This document shows positions 38,404-49,543 of a DNA stretch of 64,000 nucleotides, piece by piece. The stretch spans positions 579,208 to 643,207 of the forward strand of contig JABSRD010000001.1 in the NCBI GenBank assembly GCA_013215285.1, given 5' to 3'. Within the stretch, counting starts at the first letter, position 1; every line of letters begins with the position of its first letter. Both the position numbers and the translations under genes were made by a program. The DNA is from Candidatus Nitrosopumilus sp. GTDB lineage: Archaea > Thermoproteota > Nitrososphaeria > Nitrososphaerales > Nitrosopumilaceae. Below the pieces are notes generated by a model. It saw nothing but the letters and a program-made list of their open reading frames with translations, did not search any database and was not told where the DNA came from.

Positions 38404-39675
38404 ATGAATATTGTTGAGAAGATACTTGCACGTGGATCTGGAAAATCCAAAGTATCTCCTGATGATGTTATTTTTGCTAATGTCGATAAGGTGATGATGC
38501 ATGATGTGTCAGGACCTGGTGTAATCAAAGTATTTGATAAACTAAAGAAACAAGGAATTTCAGTTGATAAATTGTGGGATCCAACAAAAGTTTGGGTAGC
38601 TGAGGATCACTTTGTTCCTTCAGCAGACAAAGTATCTGCAGAAAATATTGTAAAACTATCAAAATTTACAAAACATTATGGAATTGAAAAACATTTCAAA
38701 TATGGCATGGGCCAATACGGAATTTGCCATACCATTTCTCATGAAGAAGCAATGGTAATGCCTGGTGATGTTTATGTTGGCGGGGATTCACATACTAATA
38801 CAACTGGAGCATTAGGTGCATTTGCTTGTGGATTAGGCCATACTGATATTACCTATGTGTTGTTACATGGAAAAATTTGGTTTAAGGTTCCTGAGACTTA
38901 TTACTTTAAGATAAATGGAAAATTACCTGACCATGTAATGGCCAAAGATCTAATTTTGAAAATCATTGGAGATATTGGAACTGATGGCGGTAATTATAGA
39001 ACCATGCAGTTTGGTGGAACTGGAATTGATGAAATGTCTGTTGAAAGTAGATTAACAATGTGTAATATGACTACAGAAGCTGGTGCTAAAAATGGAATTG
39101 TAGAACCTGACCAAAAAGTGGTTGATTATCTTTCGAGTAGAGGTGCAACAAATTTCAATTTGATTAAAGGGGATGATGATGCAGAGTATGCAAAAATCTT
39201 TGAATATGAAAGCTCAGAACTTGAACCAGTTGTTGCAAAACCATTTTCTCCTGAAAATATTGCTATAGTGAGAGAAGCCCCATCTGTCGAATTAGACAAA
39301 TCATACATTGGTTCATGCACTGGTGCAAAGTATGAGGATTTGGTAGCAGTAGCTAAAATTCTAAAGGGAAGAAAAGTAAAGATTAGAACTGAAATTTTAC
39401 CTGCTGCAATTTCAATTTATCAGCGTGCAATGGAGAATGGTTTATTGAAAATATTTCTTGATGCTGGAGCTACTGTTGGACCACCTACTTGTGGTGCGTG
39501 CTGCGGTGCTCATATGGGGGTATTAGCTAAAGATGAAATTTGTATCAGTACTACAAATAGAAACTTCCCAGGAAGAATGGGTCATATTGAATCTCAAACA
39601 TACCTTTCATCTCCTATGGTGGCAGCAGCTTCTGCAGTTACTGGAAAGATTACTGATCCGAGGGATTTGAAATGA
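38404..39675 (+). CDS. leuC: 3-isopropylmalate dehydratase/homoaconitase-type large subunit (archaeal type)
   Basis: VYVGGDSHTNTTGALGAFACGLGHTD; GSCTGAKYEDL; GPPTCGACCGAHMGVL; NRNFPGRMGH. Confidence 0.9.
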   Translation: MNIVEKILARGSGKSKVSPDDVIFANVDKVMMHDVSGPGVIKVFDKLKKQGISVDKLWDPTKVWVAEDHFVPSADKVSAENIVKLSKFTKHYGIEKHFKYGMGQYGICHTISHEEAMVMPGDVYVGGDSHTNTTGALGAFACGLGHTDITYVLLHGKIWFKVPETYYFKINGKLPDHVMAKDLILKIIGDIGTDGGNYRTMQFGGTGIDEMSVESRLTMCNMTTEAGAKNGIVEPDQKVVDYLSSRGATNFNLIKGDDDAEYAKIFEYESSELEPVVAKPFSPENIAIVREAPSVELDKSYIGSCTGAKYEDLVAVAKILKGRKVKIRTEILPAAISIYQRAMENGLLKIFLDAGATVGPPTCGACCGAHMGVLAKDEICISTTNRNFPGRMGHIESQTYLSSPMVAAASAVTGKITDPRDLK

Positions 39676-40163
39676 AAGGTAACATCATAAAATATGCACA
39701 AGATAACATTGACACTGATGTAATAATTCCGGGAGAATATCTCAAAATTCATGATTATGCAGAATTAGCTACTCACGCAATGGAGGGATTGGATCCTGAT
39801 TTTCACTCTAAGGTAAAAGAAGGTGATTTCATTTTGTCTGGTAAAAATTTTGGATGTGGTTCATCTCGTGAACATGCCCCAATTGCATTATCTCATTCTG
39901 GAATAAATGCAGTTCTTGCATTGTCCTTTGCAAGAATTTTTTACCGAAATTCAGTTGATGGTGCATTCTTGTTGCCAATTGAAATTGATGAGGATACATA
40001 TGATGGAATTTCAGAAGGTGATGAAATTGATATTGATATTTCAACTAACGAAATTAAAAATATTACAAAAAACCAAACCTACAAAATGAAACCATTTTCA
40101 GATATTATTGAAAAAATAATTTCAGCTGGTGGTATCTTCAAATATAATCCAGATCAGAATTAA
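39672..40163 (+). CDS. leuD: 3-isopropylmalate dehydratase/homoaconitase-type small subunit
   Basis: [34 protein letters not shown]. Confidence 0.9.
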   Translation: MKGNIIKYAQDNIDTDVIIPGEYLKIHDYAELATHAMEGLDPDFHSKVKEGDFILSGKNFGCGSSREHAPIALSHSGINAVLALSFARIFYRNSVDGAFLLPIEIDEDTYDGISEGDEIDIDISTNEIKNITKNQTYKMKPFSDIIEKIISAGGIFKYNPDQN

Positions 40164-40164
40164 A

Positions 40165-41580
40165 ATGGGAAAAACTCTTTTTGAAAAACTATGGGCATCT
40201 CACATTGTAGTTGAAAAACAAGATGCTCCTTCATTAATTTACGTTGATAGACATCTAGTTCATGAGGTAACATCTCCTCAAGCCTTTGATGGATTACGAA
40301 TCAATAACAGAAAGGTTAGACGACCAGATCTTACTATTGCCACAATGGATCATAATGTTCCAACAAATGATCGTTCATTACCAATACTTGATCAAACATC
40401 AGCAATCCAAATCCAAACTTTGGAAAAAAATTGTAAAGATTTTGGAATAAAATTATTTGATATTAACAGTCCTAATCAGGGAATTGTACATGTAATTGGT
40501 CCTCAACTAGGAATCACTTTACCTGGTTCTACAATTGTGTGTGGTGATAGTCATACCTCTACTCATGGTGCATTTGGCGCATTAGCATTTGGAATTGGGA
40601 CTAGTGATGTTGAACATGTTTTAGCATCTCAAACTTTGTGGCTAGAAAAGCCAAAATCCTTTGAAATTAGAGTGGAGGGAAAAAGAAAGAACCCTCATGC
40701 GGTAACTGCTAAGGATATCGTATTATCAATTATCAAAAATATTGGAACTGGTGGTGGTACAGGCACAGTAATAGAGTATTGTGGCGAGGGAATCACTGAT
40801 CTTTCCATGGAACAAAGAATGACTATTTGTAATATGTCAATTGAGGCAGGAGCTCGAGCAGGATTAGTTGCCCCTGATGAGAAAACATTTGATTATCTTA
40901 GGGGTAGAGAATATACTCCAAAAAATTATGAATCACTTGTTGATTCTTGGAGAGATGAATTAAAGACTGATGGTGATGCAAAATTTGAAAAACAATTCAT
41001 TTTACACATTGATGATATTGTACCTCAAGTAAGTTGGGGAACTAATCCTGGAATGACATGTGATGTAACTGAATTAGTTCCATCCCCTGATGAATTCTCT
41101 AAAGGTGATTTGAATCAAAAGAAAGGTGCACAAAAAGCACTTGACTATATGGATTTGAAACCTGGAACTCCAATTGTTGATATCCAAATAGATAGAGTGT
41201 TTATTGGTTCATGTACCAATGCAAGACTAGAAGATCTTATTGAAGCATCCAAAGTAATCAGAGGACAGAAAGTTTCATCAACTGTTAAAGCTATGGTGGT
41301 CCCTGGTTCTCAGATGGTAAAAAAACAAGCAGAAGATATTGGTCTTGATAAAATTTTCATTGATGCTAATTTTGAATGGCGTGAAGCTGGATGTAGTATG
41401 TGTCTTGGCATGAATCCTGACATTTTATCTCCTGGTGAGAGATGTGCTAGTACATCAAATAGAAATTTTGAAGGTAGACAAGGGACTGGTGGACGAACTC
41501 ATTTAGTTAGTCCTGTGATGGCAGCAGCTGCTGCAATTAAAGGACACTTTGTAGATGTTAGGGAATGGGATTTGAATTAG
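40165..41580 (+). CDS. leuC: 3-isopropylmalate dehydratase large subunit (bacterial type)
   Basis: [12 protein letters not shown]...[72 protein letters not shown]. Confidence 0.93.
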   Translation: MGKTLFEKLWASHIVVEKQDAPSLIYVDRHLVHEVTSPQAFDGLRINNRKVRRPDLTIATMDHNVPTNDRSLPILDQTSAIQIQTLEKNCKDFGIKLFDINSPNQGIVHVIGPQLGITLPGSTIVCGDSHTSTHGAFGALAFGIGTSDVEHVLASQTLWLEKPKSFEIRVEGKRKNPHAVTAKDIVLSIIKNIGTGGGTGTVIEYCGEGITDLSMEQRMTICNMSIEAGARAGLVAPDEKTFDYLRGREYTPKNYESLVDSWRDELKTDGDAKFEKQFILHIDDIVPQVSWGTNPGMTCDVTELVPSPDEFSKGDLNQKKGAQKALDYMDLKPGTPIVDIQIDRVFIGSCTNARLEDLIEASKVIRGQKVSSTVKAMVVPGSQMVKKQAEDIGLDKIFIDANFEWREAGCSMCLGMNPDILSPGERCASTSNRNFEGRQGTGGRTHLVSPVMAAAAAIKGHFVDVREWDLN

Positions 41581-41581
41581 T

Positions 41582-42166
41582 ATGGAATCTTTCAAAACTG
41601 TAAAAAGTATAATCACACCACTTGATGAGGTAAATGTTGATACTGATCAAATTGTTCCAAAACAATTCTTGAAATTAGTTCAAAAGTCAGGTTTTGGTAA
41701 ATTCTTGTTTTTTAATTGGAGATTTGATGAAAAAGAAAATCCAAAATCTGATTTTGTCTTAAATGATTCAAAATATGATGGCTCTAATATTTTGGTGACT
41801 GGGGATAACTTTGGGTGTGGTTCTAGTCGTGAACACGCAGTTTGGGCACTACAAGATTATGGTTTTGCAGTAATTATTGCACCCTCATTTGCTGATATTT
41901 TCTTTAGCAACTGCTTCAAAAATGGAATTTTACCCATCTCATTAGATCAAAAAATAGTTGAGAATCTACAACAAACAACTGATGCAATTGAGGTAAATCT
42001 TGAAACTCAAACCATCAAAACTTCTTCAGATGAAATTCATTTTGAAATCGATTCTCACATGAAAAAAATTCTCTTAGAGGGATTAGATGATATTTCACAA
42101 ACTTTACAGTTTGAAGATAAAATTACTGATTTTGAAAAACGCTCTAAAATCCCATCTGTTTTATAA
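41582..42166 (+). CDS. leuD: 3-isopropylmalate dehydratase small subunit (bacterial type)
   Basis: [54 protein letters not shown]. Confidence 0.93.
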   Translation: MESFKTVKSIITPLDEVNVDTDQIVPKQFLKLVQKSGFGKFLFFNWRFDEKENPKSDFVLNDSKYDGSNILVTGDNFGCGSSREHAVWALQDYGFAVIIAPSFADIFFSNCFKNGILPISLDQKIVENLQQTTDAIEVNLETQTIKTSSDEIHFEIDSHMKKILLEGLDDISQTLQFEDKITDFEKRSKIPSVL

Positions 42167-42863
42167 TCTTCTTTACCATTTTTTCATTTCTTTCTAAAAC
42201 CATTGGGGATTCTACATCCATCCATTCATTATCTTCAATATCAAAAGCACTAATTTTCCCCTCTTTAGATAATTGTTGTAAAATATCATATGATAGATTG
42301 ATTTGTTTTTGTTTTTGTTTTACCTTGATTTTTTTAAGAACTTCTTTTCCTAGTATGTATACTCCTAAACATTCTGATAATTGTAATTTCATTACAGGTT
42401 TTTCTTTGAATTCTTTTATGACTCCATTTTCTACTACTGCAAATCCTGTTTCTTCTTTCCGTTTTGTTCTAGTTGCAATACATGCAGAACTATTCTTCTT
42501 TTTGAAAAATTCTCTCATCTTTTTTACATCTACTGCACACAAGTTATCTACAAACCATAGTAAAAATTCTGATTCGTCTTTGAGTTTTTTCTCAATGTGT
42601 AGTAAATCCCCTCCAGTACCACTCTGTGAATCTTGAACAAAAGTAATGTTTTTTTGATCTCCAAAATAATTTTTGATTTGTCCACCTGACCCCTCAAAAT
42701 CAGAAATAATGATAACCTCTTTTATGAAACTAAATGATTTTACGTATTTTACAATGTAATCAATTAACGGTTTCCCATTAATTGGAGTCATGGCTTTTGG
42801 AAAATATTCAGTGTATGGTTTGCCTCTAGTTCCTTTACCGCCAGCTAAAATTATAGCTTTCAC
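42144..42863 (-). CDS. Sugar-phosphate nucleotidyltransferase
   Basis: MKAIILAGGKGTRGKPYTEYFPKAMTPINGKPLIDYIV. Confidence 0.9.
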   Translation of the reverse strand: MKAIILAGGKGTRGKPYTEYFPKAMTPINGKPLIDYIVKYVKSFSFIKEVIIISDFEGSGGQIKNYFGDQKNITFVQDSQSGTGGDLLHIEKKLKDESEFLLWFVDNLCAVDVKKMREFFKKKNSSACIATRTKRKEETGFAVVENGVIKEFKEKPVMKLQLSECLGVYILGKEVLKKIKVKQKQKQINLSYDILQQLSKEGKISAFDIEDNEWMDVESPMVLERNEKMVKKIIKQMGF

Positions 42864-42866
42864 AGT

Positions 42867-43316
42867 CTAACGGTATGATTTCTGCTTTCTTCTTCTTGCA
42901 CCAGGTCCGCCAAATTTCTTTGGTTCTTTTTGTCTGGCATCACCACTGATTAGATATTTATCAAATTCTGCTATTCTAGTTCTAAGGTCTTCTCTGGTAG
43001 ATTTTGGGAATGGGTGATCTTTTGGTTCTTTTTTTGATTTTGTCCATCCTATGAGTGCTCTTGAAATTCCAGTTGCAATTGCACTGGCTTGTCCCATAAA
43101 ACCTCCGCCTCTAACTCTAACAGAAATATCAATTTTATCTCTCAAATCACCAGTAATTTCTAATGGTGCTAAAATAACTTCACGAGCAGTTTCTTGTGGA
43201 ATCATTTCTACTGGAACATTGTTAATTCTAACTTTACCTTTACCTTTTGTAATGTAGACATGTGCACTAGCTCTTTTTCTAGTTGCAAAATAGATTTCAG
43301 TTTTTGGAGTTGTCAT
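42867..43316 (-). CDS. rps9: Small ribosomal subunit protein S9 (uS9)
   Basis: YFATRKRASAHVYITKGKGKVRINNVPVE...RVRGGGFMGQASAIATGISRALIGW...GPGARRRKQKSYR. Confidence 0.96.
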   Translation of the reverse strand: MTTPKTEIYFATRKRASAHVYITKGKGKVRINNVPVEMIPQETAREVILAPLEITGDLRDKIDISVRVRGGGFMGQASAIATGISRALIGWTKSKKEPKDHPFPKSTREDLRTRIAEFDKYLISGDARQKEPKKFGGPGARRRKQKSYR

Positions 43317-43810
43317 TCAGTCCACCCAATTACTCTGCCTAATTCGCCCATTGTAGTATAGTTTGATGATGATTTTTTAATTTTTGCTTTTTCAAATTGA
43401 ACTTTCTCTAGTGATTTTAATTCTTTTGGAGAACCAATGTATGCTCTTAGTCTCTTGTGTGCTTCTTTACCTGATGGTTTTCTATCAAATGGTAACATTC
43501 CACGAATCATCTTTGTAATCATTGTATCTGGTCTTCTATAATGGACTGGTCCGTGTTTTGGATGAATGATACTGTTAATTTCTAAAAATGCCTTATATTC
43601 TCTAATTGTATTATCTCGTGTTCCACTAATCATAATTTTCTCACAATTAACCAGTGAAACTCTATTTCCTTTTAGCAATAATTTTGCAACATGTGATGAT
43701 AGTCTTCCAGCAATATGGTCTGTTGTATCTACCACAATAGGTCTGTCTGTTCTGACTACTGTTTCTTGTTTAGCCATTCTAACGGGTTTGTTAATTCTTC
43801 CATTAGCCAA
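43313..43810 (-). CDS. rpl13: Large ribosomal subunit protein L13 (uL13)
   Basis: VVDTTDHIAGRLSSHVAKLLLKGNRVSLVNCEKIMISG...HYRRPDTMITKMIRGMLPF. Confidence 0.96.
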   Translation of the reverse strand: MANGRINKPVRMAKQETVVRTDRPIVVDTTDHIAGRLSSHVAKLLLKGNRVSLVNCEKIMISGTRDNTIREYKAFLEINSIIHPKHGPVHYRRPDTMITKMIRGMLPFDRKPSGKEAHKRLRAYIGSPKELKSLEKVQFEKAKIKKSSSNYTTMGELGRVIGWTE

Positions 43811-44150
43811 GTAGTATCACTCCTTTTCCTGTAGGATTCTGTTTAATCAAATCTGCATGACTGATTAGTTTTCCACCGCTTTCTAAAATTTTGTTAGCAG
43901 CCGAATTTGAAATTGAAAATGTACATAGTGTAATCTTGTGAGACATGTTACCTGTTCCAAGGACTTTACCTGGAAATACCACTGTATCGTTTTCTTTAGT
44001 TAGTTGACTAATTCGATTCAAGTTAATATCGCGTCTTGCAATAGATGGTTTTAGTGCATATTCTGCTAATTTACCCCAAATTGGAGCTTTATTTGCAGTT
44101 GATGCCTTTCTAAGATCTTTGGCCAAGTGTATAACTACTTGATTAGTCAT
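43803..44150 (-). CDS. rpl18e: Large ribosomal subunit protein L18e
   Basis: NLNRISQLTKENDTVVFPGKVLGTGNMSHKITLCTFSISNSAANKILESGGKLISHADLIKQNPTGKGVILLG. Confidence 0.94.
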   Translation of the reverse strand: MTNQVVIHLAKDLRKASTANKAPIWGKLAEYALKPSIARRDINLNRISQLTKENDTVVFPGKVLGTGNMSHKITLCTFSISNSAANKILESGGKLISHADLIKQNPTGKGVILLG

Positions 44151-44211
44151 GTGAATAATCCGGTTTAAAACCCAAATATAATGTGTATGCTCAGTTTGTT
44201 ACTAGATTTGA

Positions 44212-44847
44212 TTATTCGATCTCATTAACCATTTCTTTGAATTCAGTTAATCTATTTCCAACTTCTTCGACTCCTGCAAGAAGAATTTGTTCTGGAGTGA
44301 GTGCACCAGTTGTTTCTACTGTGAGAACTTTTTCATCATCTTTGTTTGTATCTGTAAGTGTTGAAATATTTGCAGAATTCCATTTAGCATGAGTTGTTCC
44401 ACGTCCTAATCTTGCATAGCATTCTATTTTGATTCTTTGACCAGGAGATAGTTGAATAATTGGAATTTTATCTGAAATTGGCTTTATTGAATCATCTTCA
44501 GAGGATAACTCGTTTGAAAGAACTGATCTGGTAACATCAGTGTCACCCGAGTCTAAAACTAACATAACTTTACAGTTAGAACAACCCGTCTCGCTTTGAC
44601 AATCACATTTGGATGGTTCATTGAATCTACTCAAGTCTGTTTTAATTGGAATTAGTCCTAATCTGTGTGCTAATCCTTCATCTGGTAATACTGAAGTGTT
44701 TTCAATAATGTCTACGGTATCAATTGCAAATATTGGAATTCCATTTAGGCATACACGTCTAAGTGCATTTGAATATTGTAATGGTATACCTTTTAGCTTT
44801 ACAGCTATTTTTTGACTATCTTTACTAATAATTTCTAATGATGACAA
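44212..44847 (-). CDS. rpoD: DNA-directed RNA polymerase subunit D
   Basis: YSNALRRVCLNGIPIFAIDTVDIIENTSVLPDEGLAHRLGLIPI; archaeal rpoD-L18e-L13-S9 order. Confidence 0.96.
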   Translation of the reverse strand: MSSLEIISKDSQKIAVKLKGIPLQYSNALRRVCLNGIPIFAIDTVDIIENTSVLPDEGLAHRLGLIPIKTDLSRFNEPSKCDCQSETGCSNCKVMLVLDSGDTDVTRSVLSNELSSEDDSIKPISDKIPIIQLSPGQRIKIECYARLGRGTTHAKWNSANISTLTDTNKDDEKVLTVETTGALTPEQILLAGVEEVGNRLTEFKEMVNEIE

Positions 44848-44934
44848 ATCTTGAAGAAAATCTTCAAAGTCCCCATAAAAGTCTAGCTAGTTTTATGTAT
44901 AGATAAATACCAAATTACTGTACCAATTTTAGAA

Positions 44935-45621
44935 ATGACTGATGTTACAGTAGTACGATTTTCCTATGAAGGTGAAAAATTTGAGATTATGGTAAAGCCT
45001 GATCCTGCATTAGAATACAAGATGGGTAAGAAAAAGGACCTTTCAGCAGTTTTAGTTTCAGATGAAATTTACACTGATTCAGGAAAAGGCACAAAGCCTT
45101 CAACTGAAAAATTACTAAAAGCCTTCAAAACTGAAGACTTGGCTGAAATTGCAGAAATTATTATGCAAAAAGGCAATCTAAACCTCACAACTGACCAAAG
45201 ACGAAAAATGATTGAAAACAAGAGAAAACAAATTGTTGAATTTATTGCTAAAACATACGTTGATCCAAGAACTCACTTACCTCATCCACCATTAAGAATT
45301 GAGCAAGCTATGAAAGATGCTAGAGTTTCAATTGATCCTCAAAAAAATGTAGATGAGCAAGTAAAAGATATTGTTGAAAACCTTCGTTCAATCATTGCTT
45401 TAAAATCTGAAAGTTTACAATTGGAAATTATAATTCCTGCACAATATGCATCTCAATCATATGCTGTTCTAAAATCTGTAGGTTCTCTAAAAACAGAAGA
45501 ATGGCAAAATAATGGTTCACTAAAAGCAATACTTGAAATACCCGCTGCAGCAAGGCCAAACGTGATTGATAGATTGGGTTCTATAACTAAAGGCTCTGCT
45601 TCAGTTGAGGTAGTTAATTAA
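44935..45621 (+). CDS. sdo1: Ribosome maturation protein SBDS/Sdo1
   Basis: VVRFSYEGEKFEIMVKPDPALEYKMGKKKDLSAVLVSDEIYTDSGKGTKPS. Confidence 0.95.
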   Translation: MTDVTVVRFSYEGEKFEIMVKPDPALEYKMGKKKDLSAVLVSDEIYTDSGKGTKPSTEKLLKAFKTEDLAEIAEIIMQKGNLNLTTDQRRKMIENKRKQIVEFIAKTYVDPRTHLPHPPLRIEQAMKDARVSIDPQKNVDEQVKDIVENLRSIIALKSESLQLEIIIPAQYASQSYAVLKSVGSLKTEEWQNNGSLKAILEIPAAARPNVIDRLGSITKGSASVEVVN

Positions 45622-46301
45622 TGGCTGATAAGAGAAAATACGTTATTCCTGGTGATGTAGTTACCACTGGACCTTTTAGACCTGAACAAAATGTTGTACT
45701 AGTTGGTGATAAGATAATTTCTACAACTATTGGTATTTCTGAAATTTATGATGATTCAGTTAAGGTATTATCGTTAACTGCAAAATACCTTCCAAAAATT
45801 GATGACCTTGTAATTGGTAGAGTTATTTCTCATACATCACTATCTTGGGAATTAGATATCAATTCATGTTATGTTGGTTTTTTGCCCGCACAAGATGTCT
45901 TTGGTCGAGATTTCTCTGCTCATGCTGATGAACTTTCTTCAAAATTAAAAACAGGAGACTTGGTTGCTGCTAGAATTGCCAATTTTGATAGAACTCGTGA
46001 TCCCCTTGTAACAATTTCTGATAGAGATTTAGGTAAAATTGATTCTGGTGATTTAGTTAAGATTTCCCCAAGTAAAGTTCCACGATTAATTGGAAAAAAA
46101 GGTAGTATGATTCAGATGATTGAAATGTCAACTGATGCTGCAATAACAATTGGTCAAAATGGATGGGTTGTAGTTTCCTGTGAATCCCCAGAGGGATTAT
46201 TAAAGGCTAAAAAAGCCATTGAAATGGTTAATGATAAAGCACATATTGCTAATTTGACTGATCAAGTGAAAGAAATGTTAGATAAAAAAGGTGAATCATA
46301 A
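45621..46301 (+). CDS. rrp4: Exosome complex RNA-binding protein Rrp4
   Basis: S1/[30 protein letters not shown]; operon position. Confidence 0.95.
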   Translation: MADKRKYVIPGDVVTTGPFRPEQNVVLVGDKIISTTIGISEIYDDSVKVLSLTAKYLPKIDDLVIGRVISHTSLSWELDINSCYVGFLPAQDVFGRDFSAHADELSSKLKTGDLVAARIANFDRTRDPLVTISDRDLGKIDSGDLVKISPSKVPRLIGKKGSMIQMIEMSTDAAITIGQNGWVVVSCESPEGLLKAKKAIEMVNDKAHIANLTDQVKEMLDKKGES

Positions 46302-47035
46302 TGGGCGGGAGAGACGCAACAATGGTCCTATTGGACGAGAATGGTATTCGTTGTGATGGACGAAAAATAGATGAATTACGAAAAGTTACGATTAAAGCTG
46401 GCGGATTAAAAAATGCTGATGGTTCTGCTTACATTGAATTTGGTGATAATAAAATACTAGTTGGCGTGTTTGGTCCAAGAGATGTTCACCCAAAACACAT
46501 GTCAAATACTGATACTGGAATTTTACGAGTTAGATATCATATGGAACCATTCTCTGTCACTGAGAGAAAAAATCCTGCACCTTCAAGAAGAGAAATTGAA
46601 ATTTCCAAAGTAATCAAAGAAGCATTAGAACCTGCAGTCATGTTGGAAAAATTCCCAAGAACTGCAATTGATGTATTTATTGAAGTTTTACAAGCAGATG
46701 GCGGAACTCGTTGTGCTGCTCTATCAGCTGCTTCTGTTGCATTAGCCGATGCTGGAATTCCTATGAGGGATATGGTTTCGGCATGTGCTTCAGGTAAAGT
46801 TGCAGATACTATTGTTCTTGATGTGAATAATGAAGAGGATCAAGCAGGTCAAGCAGACATGCCAATTGGTTACATGCCAAATCTTGAAAAAATTACCCTA
46901 TTACAATTAGATGGTGTTCTAACTCCTGAGGAGTACAAAAAATGTGTAGATGTGGGAGTACAGGGTTGTAAGGATATTTATGAAATTCAAAAGAAAGCAC
47001 TCGCTGACAAATATTTTGGAAATAAAGGAGATTAG
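46301..47035 (+). CDS. rrp41: Exosome complex exonuclease Rrp41
   Basis: [52 protein letters not shown]. Confidence 0.96.
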   Translation: MGGRDATMVLLDENGIRCDGRKIDELRKVTIKAGGLKNADGSAYIEFGDNKILVGVFGPRDVHPKHMSNTDTGILRVRYHMEPFSVTERKNPAPSRREIEISKVIKEALEPAVMLEKFPRTAIDVFIEVLQADGGTRCAALSAASVALADAGIPMRDMVSACASGKVADTIVLDVNNEEDQAGQADMPIGYMPNLEKITLLQLDGVLTPEEYKKCVDVGVQGCKDIYEIQKKALADKYFGNKGD

Positions 47036-47037
47036 AA

Positions 47038-47856
47038 ATGGCATCAAAAACAGTTATTGACGAATTGAAGAAATCCAAAATTCTCGAATTACTAGAACAA
47101 GGAAAAAGAATAGATGGACGAGCACTAGATGAACCAAGAGAAATATCTATTGAAGTTAATGCAATTCCTAAAGCAAATGGTTCTGCAAGAGTTAGACTAG
47201 GTGATACTGAAGTTATTTGTGGTGTTAAAATTCAACCAGATAGACCGTTCCCAGATACTGGTGATAAAGGACTTTTCATTTGTACTGCTGAACTTTTACC
47301 ACTTTCACATCCAACTGTTGAAACTGGACCTCCACAACCACATGTTATTGAATTGGCAAGAGTTGTTGATAGAGGAATTAGAGAAAGTCACATGATTGAT
47401 GTTTCTCAATTAGTTATTCAAAAAGACAAATCAGTCATTGGTGTATTTGCAGATAATGTAGTTGTTGATTATGATGGTAATCTCTTTGATGCTTGTTCTT
47501 ATGCAGCTACTGCAGCATTACTTACATCAAAAACCCCAAAATGGAATTGGGTTGATGAAAAAGCAGTACTTGATGAAAGCGAACCAACACAATTACCAAC
47601 TAGCACAATTCCTGTTTCAGTAACAATGGCAAAAATTGGAAATCACATTATAGTTGATCCAAACGGTGATGAATGGAATAGTATGGATGCTCGAATTACA
47701 ATTACTAGTGACTCTGATGGAAATATCTGTGCTTTACAAAAAGGTGGAAGTAATGGATTCTCTCAAGATGAAATTAATCAATGTGGTGAAATTTCTGTTA
47801 GAGTAGGGGCAAAAATCAGAGAAATATTAAAAGCAGCACAACAGAGTGGTCAATAA
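47038..47856 (+). CDS. rrp42: Exosome complex component Rrp42
   Basis: GKRIDGRALDEPREISIEVNAIPKANGSARVRLGDTEVICGVKIQPDRPFPD. Confidence 0.96.
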   Translation: MASKTVIDELKKSKILELLEQGKRIDGRALDEPREISIEVNAIPKANGSARVRLGDTEVICGVKIQPDRPFPDTGDKGLFICTAELLPLSHPTVETGPPQPHVIELARVVDRGIRESHMIDVSQLVIQKDKSVIGVFADNVVVDYDGNLFDACSYAATAALLTSKTPKWNWVDEKAVLDESEPTQLPTSTIPVSVTMAKIGNHIIVDPNGDEWNSMDARITITSDSDGNICALQKGGSNGFSQDEINQCGEISVRVGAKIREILKAAQQSGQ

Positions 47857-47857
47857 A

Positions 47858-48079
47858 ATGGTCAAACACACAAAAGCAAAAAAATCACTCAAAGGTTTAG
47901 GTGCTTGGCATGGAATTAAACTTAGAAAACAATATACAAAAATTCATTTTCAATTAAAAGAAAAGAGATCCTGTCCTGAATGTGGTTCAACATCATTTGG
48001 TAGAGACGCTGTAGGTATTTGGTCTTGTAAAAAATGCAGTTACAAGGTAGCTGGAACAGCATATGACATTAAACTATAG
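47858..48079 (+). CDS. rpl37ae: Large ribosomal subunit protein L37Ae (eL43)
   Basis: MVKHTKAKKSLKGLGAWHGIKLRKQYTKIHFQLKEKRSCPECGSTSFGRDAVGIWSCKKCSYKVAGTAYD. Confidence 0.93.
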   Translation: MVKHTKAKKSLKGLGAWHGIKLRKQYTKIHFQLKEKRSCPECGSTSFGRDAVGIWSCKKCSYKVAGTAYDIKL

Positions 48080-48308
48080 TGCAAAAATCACTGTTGATGC
48101 AAAAGACAAAACAAATGCAATTTATGATTCTGTAAATATTGATAATGAATTTTATCCCGAAAATCCTGTAAAAACTGAGATAAAGTTTGATGAGAAACTT
48201 ACCATTTTAGTTGAATCAAACCATTTACCTCATTTGAGAGCTAATCTTAACTCAACTCTTAGATTGATTCAAGCAAGTTATGATTCAATTGAATCGGTAA
48301 AGATATAA
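48063..48308 (+). CDS. pcc1: KEOPS subunit Pcc1-like
   Basis: Small protein between L37Ae and prefoldin beta; FDEKLTILVESNHLPHLRANLNSTLRLIQASYDSIESV. Confidence 0.75.
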   Translation: MTLNYSAKITVDAKDKTNAIYDSVNIDNEFYPENPVKTEIKFDEKLTILVESNHLPHLRANLNSTLRLIQASYDSIESVKI

Positions 48309-48331
48309 TGAAATAAATTTTTTAATCATTC

Positions 48332-48730
48332 ATGTCTACTGGACAAATGCCTCCGTGGCTTCAAGAACAAATAATGAAGTTACAACAATCTCAACAAAAT
48401 CTTCAATCAATTGTAACTCAAAAACAACACCTAGAGATTGAAAAAGCAGAAACAGAAAAAGCACTCGATGAATTAAAAAAAGTTGCAGATGGTGATGCTG
48501 TCTACAAACAAGCAGGTACTGTATTGATAAAATCTACTAAACAAGAACTAATTGATGAATTAGAAGAAAAACAAGAGATGGCAAAAACACGTTTGGTGGT
48601 TCTTGAAAAACAAGAAATTCGTGTTAAAGATTCACTAAAAGAACAAGAGGCAAAAATTACTGAAATGATGAAAAGTGGTGGCGGAGCAAAACCACCAGCA
48701 CCACCTGTAGAAGATAATCCTAGAAAATAA
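48332..48730 (+). CDS. pfdB: Prefoldin beta subunit
   Basis: LQSIVTQKQHLEIEKAETEKALDELKKVADGDAVYKQAGTVLIKSTKQELIDELEEKQEMAKTRLVVLEKQE. Confidence 0.93.
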   Translation: MSTGQMPPWLQEQIMKLQQSQQNLQSIVTQKQHLEIEKAETEKALDELKKVADGDAVYKQAGTVLIKSTKQELIDELEEKQEMAKTRLVVLEKQEIRVKDSLKEQEAKITEMMKSGGGAKPPAPPVEDNPRK

Positions 48731-48782
48731 TTTTTTCACTAATTTCAAATAAGATATTAACAAATCCTTACAGGTATGATTA

Positions 48783-49469
48783 GTGAACTTAGAAAACTTG
48801 AGAATCGTTGTAGATGAAAGAGAACGAAAAAGTGGAATTCCTGATCTTTTAAAATCAGTTGGGATGAATATTGAAATGAAAACACTTCCAGTAGGTGACT
48901 ATATTGTTGCACCAGAAACTGTTATTGAAAGAAAAAGTATTCGTGATTTACTATCTTCTGTTTTTGATGGGAGACTTTTTGATCAATGTTCACGACTTAA
49001 GGAACATTTTCAAAACCCTATTGTTTTAGTTGAAGGAAATGTTGATGAAATTGAAGAGATTACTGATAACCCTTTGATATTTTATGGTGCAATCTCTACA
49101 GTTGTAATTGATTTTAAAATTCCAATAATTCCAACTCCTAGTGCTGCTCACACAGCTAAATTATTGGTCTCATTATGTTCTAGAAAAGATATTCCTAAAG
49201 GACCATATCTGAAAAAGATCAAAAAATCTTCTGATTTACAAAAACAACAATTATCCGTTCTTTGTAGTTTGCCTGGAATTGGAGATAAATTTGCAGTTAG
49301 AATGCTTGAAAAGTTTGGAACCCCATTGAGAGCTTTTAATGCAACAACTGCAGAACTAGCAAAAGTTGAAGGATTAGGTGATGCACGAGCAAAGAAAATT
49401 AAAACAATGCTTGACTCTAAAAGCAAACATCTTAAAAAATCAAACCAAAAAACCTTACATGATTCCTAA
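48783..49469 (+). CDS. ERCC4/XPF-family structure-specific nuclease
   Basis: VVDERERKSGIPDLL...VGDYIVAPETVIERKSIRDLLSSVFDGRLFDQ; C-terminal HhH. Confidence 0.92.
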   Translation: MNLENLRIVVDERERKSGIPDLLKSVGMNIEMKTLPVGDYIVAPETVIERKSIRDLLSSVFDGRLFDQCSRLKEHFQNPIVLVEGNVDEIEEITDNPLIFYGAISTVVIDFKIPIIPTPSAAHTAKLLVSLCSRKDIPKGPYLKKIKKSSDLQKQQLSVLCSLPGIGDKFAVRMLEKFGTPLRAFNATTAELAKVEGLGDARAKKIKTMLDSKSKHLKKSNQKTLHDS

Positions 49470-49543
49470 TATTATTAAATAAATCAAAAATTGTTGGATT
49501 TTATAAAATTAAACTCTGATGTCTCTTGTGTAGTGGAAAACAA

